Below, in pieces: positions 56,141 through 64,000 of a DNA stretch of 64,000 nt. The notes under the pieces were generated by a model that saw only the letters and a program-made list of their open reading frames with translations, had not been told where the DNA came from and ran no database searches. The translations under genes and the position numbers were made by a program. The stretch is from Talpa occidentalis (taxonomy: Eukaryota > Chordata > Mammalia > Eulipotyphla > Talpidae). Numbering within the stretch: the stretch's first letter is position 1; the number at the start of each line of letters is the position of its first letter. The DNA is taken from contig NW_023601543.1 in the NCBI RefSeq assembly GCF_014898055.3, positions 17,367,433 to 17,431,432 of the forward strand, given 5' to 3'.

Positions 56141-57040
56141 TATAAAGGTTGCTGAGAAAGAAGTATCATCATGGCATCATGACATTGATTGACTATACTA
56201 AAGAGTTTCTCAATCTTCTCTTCCATTCAAAAAATAAATACAAGGCAAACCTCAATTCAAATTTCTGCCCTTTACATACTTGCTGAAAAAACTGGTGTAA
56301 GTTATTCAAATTCTATAAGCTTGTGTTTTTCTTTGAAAAATTGAGATAATAATAACTACCTGACAGAATTTGGGTGAACTTTATAATTTATGTATATAGT
56401 ATGTCTAGTCTTTTGTGAACAGTCAAGAAATGGCAGCGGTGATCATAATTATTAATATATAATTTGCTTATATGGATTGCTGATGTGTGACTAAGGTTTT
56501 TCTTTCTTCTCTTTGGAAACAAGATTTTTACAATTTAAAAAGTGACAAATGTTGGAAAAGAAAATGACTATATTTTCCCAAAACCTTACAAGTAGTTGTA
56601 GATCACACCAAACATGCTTTTATGGTGATGCATTTTGTATCTGTCCAGCATGGCATGCATATTATGCTTGCCTTAAACACAATAATTTCATTTGCCACTT
56701 AACTCCTGTCTCACACATTTTTCCTTCATGTTTCCCTTATAAGGGTCGTGCCAAGAAAGGCTGTGCACAGAAAAACATTACCCTCCCCTCCTCCACATGT
56801 CTCCTTTCTATTCTTTGATATCTTCCCTGTCAAATTGAAGCCTTAAAATTGGATTCACTTTAGGACATGAAAAGCCAGCATTGAATAAGGAAACAAAAAT
56901 ACTTCAACCTGACTTATGACAGAAACTTATTTCTGCTGTTTTCCTCTCTCTGTCCTTTATGTCACTAGTTTCAAGCTTTCTCTACTTAATGTTGAAATAT
57001 TCAGTCAGTGGGAAGAAATCAGCCAAATTAGTTGGACATT
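56141..57040. other. Unassigned stretch
   Basis: An 89-codon plus frame at 56549-56818 is cysteine-rich by chance, with no domain. Nothing recognised. Confidence 0.35.
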
Positions 57041-57055
57041 TATAGACAGATTTTT

Positions 57056-57332
57056 AAAAATATTTATTTATTTATTTATACAAGCACTGGATACAGTCAG
57101 AAGCGCGGGAGGGTGAGAGAATTCACCAGAGCCAGAGCCAGAGCGGGGAGCAGAGCAGGCAGAAGGACCGAAGTACGCTCCTGAGGGGAGCAGCGGGCGG
57201 CAGGAGAGGTCTGTGCACCATATGGGACCCTCCTCCGGTGGCCAGGGAGCAGCCTGGGATCGAACCAGCACTGCAGAGGCTGCGGGCAGCTTCACAACCC
57301 AGCGCTCAACCGCTGCGCCACCGGGGAGGCCC
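57056..57332 (-). mobile_element. tRNA-derived T+ SINE
   Basis: Minus-strand copy. Target duplication 'tagacaga' plus T-rich extension at 57043-57054 and 57333 onward (one inserted a). Holds a small internal repeat 'gagccagagccagagc'. Confidence 0.9.
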
Positions 57333-57694
57333 TAGACAGATATTTTTAACTGAATGCACTTCTAGAGCTTTTTGACTTTATGATATGTTGATACAGACTT
57401 AAATGTATCTTTGAAATGGGAGAGATATTTGTTTTGGAGCAGGAGTGTCAAATGAATCACATATTTTGGTTATCTGAATATTAAGCCTAAATTCATTTGT
57501 CACTTATTACTAGTTAAAAGTCAAATAAGTAATTTGAATTCTTTAGTAAATTCAGTAAAGGCATGGACAGCACATTGAATGTGTGTATATTAAGAAATCT
57601 GTGTCTATTGTGTGCGTGCAATAGTGGTGCAAAATGAGGAAAATTGTAAGCTGTTCCCTCCTTCCCCCATCTTGATGAAGGGTCTCAGTGTACA

Positions 57695-58025
57695 TAGAAA
57701 CTTGCTATACAAATTTGATGAGTGCTATGATAGATTTAGGAAATATTTCCTGAGAACCTATTATATGCCAGTTGCTATGCAAAGCGCTAGACATTTAGTA
57801 ATGAAATAGACCCAGTCTCTGACTTTATGGAATTTCAAGTTGAGATAGAGAAGAAATTGCTAAAAAATAAAAGTTCAGATTAGTATGCCGAAGGATAATT
57901 ATGAAATACTATCCGAGAATAAATCACAAACCTTAAACCCAGTCTGGTAGATTGAAAGGCTTTCCAAGAAATGTGATATTTAAGTTGAAAAGTGAAGGAA
58001 AGGCAGGAGTGACCAGTGCAAAGGA
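57695..58025 (+). repeat. L2 relic
   Basis: 'gagaacctattatatgccag' and 'aaagcgctagacatttagta', later 'ggcaggagtgaccagtgcaa' follow L2 in plus orientation. It is followed directly by the MER5-like element. Confidence 0.65.
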
Positions 58026-58046
58026 CTACATTTGTTTGCTTTGGAA

Positions 58047-58269
58047 CAGTAGTTCTCAGTGCAAAAGGGGTAGATGATTTTGTTCCCCAGGAGACATTTA
58101 GTTACTCTTGGAGACATATTTGATTGGCATGATTTGGGAGGAGGTGCTATCGCATCTAGTAGACAGAGTCCAAGGATGCTGCTTAAATTTTACAATGTAA
58201 AGGGCAACCCTGCCACAACAAAGAATCATGCAGTCCTGCACGACAGTGGTATTGAGGTTGATAACCCTG
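58047..58269 (+). mobile_element. MER5A-like hAT MITE
   Basis: Starts 'cagtagttctcagtg' and ends 'gttgataaccctg', with internal 'ccccaggagacatttagtta' and 'aggatgctgcttaaatttta', all in MER5A order. Non-autonomous Charlie-type DNA transposon relic, inserted in L2-derived DNA. The 92-codon frame 58074-58352 is not a gene. Confidence 0.8.
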
Positions 58270-58344
58270 CAGTAGATTCTAGAAAGTGGAAAGGTCAGTG
58301 TACTGGGGAAATGTACAGAAATGGCACAAAAGAATCTAGTTTAT

Positions 58345-58545
58345 TTCAGTAAACTTTGTTAAGTACTTATTATGAGCTCGTTGTGGGAACAGAGACATAT
58401 CCTTGTCCTTAATGAGTTTATCTAGTAAGAAAAACATTGTTGAAACTCTAGAAGCAATACAAGTGTTATAAATAATCAAAGTGTACAAAGGAAGCATTGA
58501 GAAAAGATACCCAAAAATATCTTCGAGAGGTCAGGAAAATTTTCC
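58345..58545 (+). repeat. L2 relic
   Basis: 'ttgttaagtacttattatga' and 'tgtccttaatgagtttatct' resemble the L2 3' region continuing after the MER5-like insertion. The repeat beginning overlaps the word set of 57695-58025, so it is a second L2 fragment. Confidence 0.5.
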
Positions 58546-59378
58546 TACAGATAATGACACTCAAGAGTATATTTTAAATTGTGATTTGGAATTAATCTTT
58601 TTTGAGACTTCTGGAATCACTGTTGTCAGAGAGTTAGAAGCGGATGCTAGAAAGTTAGAAGTGAACTAGAGAGCCAGTTAAGGATGTGGGGTGGAGGGAA
58701 AGAACAGGCTAAGTGTGGACATGGCTCTCTGGATCTGCAAAAGTTTTTTTCTGTGAGCAGGGGTGTGTCTAGGTGAGAGCTAGGTGAGGGTTCTCAAAGC
58801 GTGGGGTCCAGGGCAGGGGAGTTCAGCAGCCCTGACCCAGAAAATGAAGCTAGAGATTTAGAGTCAGATGAGTAGTTTAATATCAAGGCACAGAAAACAC
58901 AAATTAGTTCTAGGTAATTGATATACTCTGGATTTATGATAGTTTCAAACATGAACAATTGCTAACAAGGATATCTTCCTCTGGAGGCCCCAGCCTCTGA
59001 AACACCTTTCTCAACCAGAAGCTTTTTTTATGCCTCCTGCTAGAGACAGAACCAATGAAGAAGGATAAGCAGATAAGTGGATATTTTTTTCAAGATAATT
59101 CAAAATTTGAGTATCTGATATTCATCTTTCTGAAATGTTCCTTTTTTGTTCTAGAGGATTATAGCTAAAGGTGGTATAGGAGATTTGGTTGATTTTATCT
59201 TGATCCTTGGGCCTCCTCTGTGACTCCATTCCAATATGTTTAATTGCCACATTGTAGAATCATGGAATTTTTAAGGCTAAAAAGATCCTAAGAACTCTAT
59301 AATTTAATGGGGGTTCACAATTTTACCTTTTATTTTGGTAAGCAGTAGAAGGGCTTTTTTTTTTTTGGTTGTTTTTTG
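58546..59378. other. Unassigned non-coding stretch
   Basis: Nothing recognised apart from a T run at 59356-59366. Confidence 0.35.
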
Positions 59379-59381
59379 AGA

Positions 59382-59605
59382 TAGCGTAGCTTTGTGGTTG
59401 AAGTGTAGGAATGATGGTGCCAGACTGCCTTGGTGCAAATTCTGCATCTCTTGTTTACTAGCTGTAAGAACTTGGGCAATTTACTTAATTCCGGTGTCTC
59501 CATTCTCTTGTGAAAAATGGGGATTATAATAACACCCCTGTAATAGGTTTTCTTGGGATGAAGATTAAATCAGCTAATGCATAAAAAGCACTGACAACAT
59601 TCCCT
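59382..59605 (+). repeat. MIR, nearly full-length
   Basis: 'gtagctttgtggttgaagtg' tRNA-like head, then 'cttgggcaatttacttaatt' core and 'gatgaagattaaatcagcta' tail in the right order. One of the best-preserved MIRs in the window. Confidence 0.8.
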
Positions 59606-59849
59606 GGTATAAAGGAAGTGTCATTTTAATGCTTATTATTTTTCCAAAAAGTAATTTTTATAGAAACCAAACCTACATTGCAGGCAAAAGAAAAGCCTCT
59701 CTGGCTCAATGGGAGGGAATGGCAGCAGTTACAGTGTTGGCCAGCCATACTCCACCCTGCAGCCACTACCAATATGGATCCATTCCTTTTTCCTCCAGAA
59801 TAGGCAGGTTGGAAAGAGCTTGAAAACCACTAAGCCACTCATCTTTTCG

Positions 59850-60000
59850 CAAATGAGAAAAATTGCTTTAGGCATATTAACTCATTTAATCCTCACAAAA
59901 GTTCCCATTTTTTAAAAGATGAGGTTGAATAACTTGTTCTAGTTCACACTGCTAGTAATCTGCAAAAATTGAATTTAAATCCATGCAGAAAACTAGTCAA
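59850..60000 (+). repeat. MIR-like relic
   Basis: 'aactcatttaatcctcacaa' and 'aaaagatgaggttgaataac' follow the MIR core. Confidence 0.6.
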
Positions 60001-60335
60001 AGGACATAGTTATTTTTACATGTTGGCTCCCACATCTATGAACTGTAAAGAAAATGGGCACTTTCCCCAAAAAAGTTCTTTGTCATCCATAGATCAGATA
60101 TTTGATCAAGGAATTGTCTCTAAATTTTTATTCAATTAAGTTAGCACATAGTAAATTTTCAACCAACATTAGCTATTATTTTTTTTTAATTTTCACATAT
60201 ACCTACTGTATTTTTAAAATCATTGCTTTAGCAACTATCTTGTCAACCTACTACCTTAATTTTTTAAAAATTAAATTGGTGCCAAGTTTGGAACATGTGC
60301 TTTGAAGAACAACCATTCCTCTGCTCCCATTTTCT

Positions 60336-60640
60336 TTCTTTCTTTCTTTCCTTTTTTTTTAGAGATTAGCTTTATTTTTTTTTAGATTTATTTTTATTCT
60401 CCAAGAACTGGGGTATAGGCCAGAGGCGTGGGAGGGTGAGAGGATTCACCAGAGACAGAGTGGGGAGCAGAACAGGCAGATGGTCCAAAGACACGGCTGA
60501 CAGGAGCAGCAGGCAAGACAGGAGAGGTCTGCCGCGCCATGTGGGTAACTCCCTGGCCAGCCGAGAATCAAACCCATGCTGCAGAGGCTGTGGACAGCTT
60601 CACAGCACTGCGCTCAACCCGTTACACCACCGAGGAGGCC
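60336..60640 (-). mobile_element. tRNA-derived T+ SINE
   Basis: Minus-strand copy with a TTTC-rich tail at 60336-60352 and head 'caccaccgaggaggccc'. Imperfect 15-bp target duplication 'ctgctcccattttct' (60321-60335) and 'ctgctcctgttttct' (60641-60655), two mismatches, so an older insertion than most of its relatives here. Confidence 0.88.
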
Positions 60641-60655
60641 CTGCTCCTGTTTTCT

Positions 60656-61690
60656 ATTGACAAACCTGAAACATTTGTACCCTGCTCATGTAGTGCTTGG
60701 TGCTGCCTAGCAGGGTAGTGGGAGTTGTATTATCCTTTCTTTCTTTTTTAGGGATTGCAATTTTTTTTTTCTTTTCAATAAAATTAGTCTTCATGCACGT
60801 TATGAGCTAAGTGTCTCTTTCACATTATTGTTACTGTGTCTTTAAAGGACGTGAGAAATCTGGCTGCTTCCTTTCATAGGATATATTTCACTATTTGGGT
60901 GTGCGGCCCTATAGTAGGAATTACCCTCTTGCAGGAGGGCAAGTGAGGTGTGGTGACTTGAATTGGGCTCCCCAGTATAAAGTGCCTTTGGTTAAAATCG
61001 AATGTATTACATTTTTCCCATTGCATCCAATTACTTCGTTAATTGCAAAGGACAGCATTCCACTTTAATTATGTGTTCTCGTTTCTGCATTTCTTTTAAT
61101 TTATGGAACGATAAAAAGTAAAGCAATGCAAAAACAACCATTTGAAGAACCATTTGGTACTATTCCTGTTTGACTCTGACCATTTGAGATTTCCAGATTT
61201 TCTGTGATTTTGCTCTGTCTCCCTGAGCATGGTTTGTTAGCTTCACTGGTTATTTTCAACAGCACATTAAATGTCCCTTGAGACTTCATTTTCTGGCTGA
61301 CATTTGATATTGTTTCTGCTGTCACTTGTAAGATTCTGTACTTCTCCAGCTGTCGCGTTCTGGAGTAATCTGCCTGTGTTGCTTACATCAGAATCATTTA
61401 GAAATTACATGGAAACATGAATGGGGATGTGATTGCATCAGTATTTCTAATGAACATTTATTTTTACTTCCTATGGCTAAGAATAACAATAATAGTAGTA
61501 GTAATGATAATAATAATAATAATAATACAGGAGGAGGAAGGAAATGGAGGAGAAAGAAGACATCAATTCATCATTAAGAAAGTGAAATGACACCTCATAG
61601 AATGGGAGAAAAATAATTAGTTTGATCATGGTCATCGTTTCTCAATGTACACTTATTTCAAATCATAGCACTGTATATATTTTTAAAAAA
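60656..61690. other. Unique stretch, possible conserved non-coding element
   Basis: 60930-61450 is repeat-free with several CpGs and homeodomain-like words ('gttaattgc', 'ttaattatg'). A GTA/ATA simple repeat lies at 61490-61528. No exon evidence; the minus frame 61101-61325 has no domain. Confidence 0.35.
61490..61528. repeat. (GTA)/(ATA)n microsatellite
   Basis: Interrupted trinucleotide tract, seven or more ATA/AAT units at the right end. Confidence 0.85.
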
Positions 61691-61759
61691 TTATGTTGTA
61701 TATTTTTAAATATATATCACACTGTACAACCTAAATATGTGCAAATTATGTAAGTGAAA

Positions 61760-62031
61760 AAAGATACATGAAAGACCAGATATTGCATGCTTTCATTTAT
61801 AGGAAATGATCAGAATTATCAGGTTCATAGAAGCAGAAAGTAGATTGGTGGTGTCACTGGGGAGAGGAGAATGGGAGGTAACTGCTAATGGTTAATGGGT
61901 TTCTTTTGGGGTTGATGGGAATATTCTGGATTTAGATAGTTTAGATGATTGCACAACTATGTGATTATACTAAATGACACTGAATTGCCACATCAAAAGG
62001 GTAAATTTTATATGTGAATTAGATCTCAATA
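61760..62031 (+). repeat. Old L1 3'-end relic
   Basis: 'gatattgcatgctttcattt', 'agcagaaagtagattggtgg' and 'gtgaattagatctcaataaa' are the end of an L1M-type element. It provides the target for the young L1 stub that follows. Confidence 0.65.
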
Positions 62032-62048
62032 AAGGTAAATATATTTTT

Positions 62049-62389
62049 TTTTTTTTTTTTGCACATGAAGATTTTCTTTTATTCTTCCCTATGTGGTCAC
62101 CACCTTTTCTATGGTTTCTTTTTTTTTTTTTTTTGGAAACAATAAAACTGATATTCTTTTTATTTTTAGCCTTATTTCATTTTTTTTTTTAAATATTAAA
62201 TTTTATTTTTATATTCCCCCATACAATTGCAAACGCCCCATTCTGACCCCAATCCTTCCCCTCCCGCCCCCCACCCCCCAAAAAGTGTCTCTGGTTCATA
62301 GTTTTTTGTTGATTTTGATTTTCGCTTTCTTATATTCATTTTCCTGGTCCCTTATTTAAGTTTTCTAGATTCCTGCTATGAGTGAGACC
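62049..62389 (-). mobile_element. Young L1 stub with two apparent 3' transductions
   Basis: Minus strand. From the right: L1 3' end (62191-62389), matching the end of the full-length element; A-tail (T run 62180-62190); a 45-bp non-L1 segment (62135-62179); second A-tail (62119-62134); a 58-bp non-L1 segment (62061-62118); third A-tail (T run to 62060). Each extra segment carries AATAAA on the minus strand about 20 bases before its A-tail. A perfect 17-bp target duplication 'aaggtaaatatattttt' at 62032-62048 and 62390-62406 encloses the whole. This is the structure of serial readthrough 3' transduction. Confidence 0.88.
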
Positions 62390-62509
62390 AAGGTAAATAT
62401 ATTTTTAAGGAGAACAATCAGTAGTCAATAATGAGTCCTGACTGAATTCCTGACATTAGGCTAAGCTTTTTTTCCATGCTTGATCATGCGTAATGTTCAC
62501 AGTTGTGTG

Positions 62510-62645
62510 TACAAAGGTACTTTATTATTTCCTCCATTTTACAGATGTGAAAATTCAGGCTTAGTAACTTACTCTAGTTACTTTATAAATAAGTTCCCAG
62601 AGGCTAAAAACTCCAAGAACTGGAATTTAGAATCTAGATATCCAT
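62510..62645 (+). repeat. MIR-like relic
   Basis: 'tcctccattttacagatgtg' and 'gcttagtaacttactctagt' follow the MIR core. Confidence 0.6.
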
Positions 62646-62699
62646 AATGCAATCTTTACTACCTATTCTTCCTATCTACACTTTTTATAACTTAAAACA

Positions 62700-62855
62700 T
62701 AATTCATCCATGTAAGTGAACCACCATTCGGTGTTTTTAAGCATATTTACAGATATATATGCAGTTATCACAACAGCCAATTTTAGTACACTTTGATCAT
62801 CTTAAGAACAAGCTGCCCCAGCTCTAAGCAAAAACTAGTCTCTCACTGTAGTGAT
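62700..62855 (-). repeat. Possible old L1 3' fragment
   Basis: 'cggtgtttttaagcatattt' and 'ttatcacaacagccaatttt' resemble the reverse of an old L1 3' end. Tentative. Confidence 0.4.
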
Positions 62856-64000
62856 AGATTGATACTGCCACCTATAGCCATTTGCATCATTGCATTATTT
62901 GTTAAAATTGTGTTAGTCAATGTAGATATAGCCAAGAAGTTATGAGACAGTAGGATTCCTTTTTAAAATGGCTTGCAGATCTCTACTATTACAAAAGAGA
63001 ATAACTGAATATGATTTAAATGGACTCCTAAAAGCAAAGGAAGGACATCACAAATGTTGATTTGTCCTGTTTCTGGAATGGAATTACCTGCATGTTTTAC
63101 TGAGGAACTGGGTCTACTCAAAAAGAAAAAAAAAAAAAAAAGGAGATCTTTGATTGCAAAAAGTATGTTTTGCTTCTCGGAAAGAAGGCAGAAATTGTCA
63201 GGAACTTTCTTTGCTTTTGAAATCGGCACAATGTGCTCTAGCTAAATGGTTTTACTAAGTGGCTTTGCTGGAAACCTTTCCTGCCCTCCTTGTCCCGAAG
63301 GTACTGCTGTTCCTCCTGACCCTCTTGACTTCAGTTTGAGTATATGTCTTTCAGTTAACAAGTAATTTGGGGGAGTGTCAAAAGGTAACTAGTGTCCTCT
63401 GGGTTACAATTAACCTAAAAATTAAAAGGTGGAGTTTAAAATCCTCATTAAGTATAACAAAAACATAAAAGGGAGTTTCTGGATTGGAGCTGGATTTAGA
63501 AAGTCACCTTTGAATTAATGAAACTGACCATACTTGACTATGAACCAAGCTAGGTATTTAAGAGAGGATATATATTTGAGAGAGGATATATAGTATAGTT
63601 TAATGGCGGTCAGTGATTGAAGAAAAATGAGTAGAGAAAAATTCTTTCTAGGAGCATTTTTCTGTGATCCTGCTCATAGTGCACATACTTATGTCCTTCA
63701 TTTGTAATTACCACCAATTTCTAAAATATGCTTATCAGTGTTACAGTATTTGAATCAAATTAGTGTTTTCTCGTTTAACCCGGCCAGATATTTAGTAACA
63801 TCAGATTTCCATTAGATATTGTCCTGATTATTTATTTTTAAAAGTAACATAATATAAACAGCTGGTATTTCTAAAAATGACATACAGTGAACTCTTACTG
63901 CTTGGTAGTAAATTCTAACTAATATATTATTGATAATTGATGCCTATAGTTTGTAAACTGAGAAAAAGTGGGAAGCAATTTCTTATTGCTTTTATTATGT
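62856..64000. other. Unassigned stretch
   Basis: An A run at 63127-63140 and an 18-bp tandem repeat ('agagaggatatatat' twice) at 63561-63594 are the only structures seen. No exon evidence. Confidence 0.4.

Noticed and set aside
1..64000. CRISPR arrays, bacterial operons, rRNA, phage or plasmid functions
   Set aside because: None of the repeat-spacer patterns, ribosome-binding sites or dense coding expected; all architecture is mammalian.

Overview
The window is nuclear DNA of a placental mammal: AT-rich, almost without long open frames, and filled with mammalian interspersed repeats of several ages (MIR, L2, CR1/L3-like, old L1, hAT MITEs). On this ancient layer sits a recently active set: a full-length LINE-1, several short 5'-truncated copies of similar L1s, and eleven near-full copies plus one fragment of a tRNA-derived SINE. 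The SINE has an A box, a B box (GGTTCGATCC-type), repeated AATAAA and a TCTTT end, i.e. the T+ class. I do not recognise the SINE family for certain. A laurasiatherian, possibly a rhinolophoid bat, is a guess only.

Layout. 1-23 kb: intergenic or intronic DNA with MIR and L2 relics, SINEs at 4.77, 8.94, 9.2, 14.8 and 19.1 kb, older L1 3' ends at 10.8, 14.4 and 19.4-20.9 kb, and a 47-bp inverted repeat at 4.0/4.4 kb. 23-30.2 kb: a 0.5-kb minus-strand L1 stub, then a complete plus-strand L1 (23890-30221) with 17-bp target-site duplications, GC-rich 5' UTR with a YY1-type site, intact ORF1 and an ORF2 broken by what look like six one-base deletions. 30-47 kb: old repeats, two TA-flanked mariner-like MITEs each split by an L1 stub (33.0-34.0 and 38.15-39.25 kb), and SINEs at 37.8 and 43.4 kb. 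47-53 kb: CR1/L3-like DNA, a near-identical 0.2-kb direct duplication (49.5 and 50.95 kb) next to a long imperfect palindrome, a SINE and an inverted L1 pair. 53-64 kb: mostly unique DNA with L2, MIR, MER5-type MITE, SINEs at 54.3, 57.1 and 60.3 kb, and at 62.05 kb an L1 stub that appears to carry two successive 3' transductions.

No conventional protein-coding gene was found. The only convincing coding sequences are the L1 ORFs. One 30-nt candidate microexon with good splice sites (41791-41820) is reported as a hypothesis. No CRISPR array, rRNA, functional tRNA or new multi-gene system is visible.

How it works together: L1 ORF1p and ORF2p would supply the machinery that mobilises both L1 and the A-tailed SINEs. 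The insertions show the hallmarks of that process (A-tails, 10-17-bp target duplications, 5' truncation, probable twin-priming inversion, 3' transduction). All repeat-family names are from memory of consensus features, not from a database search.
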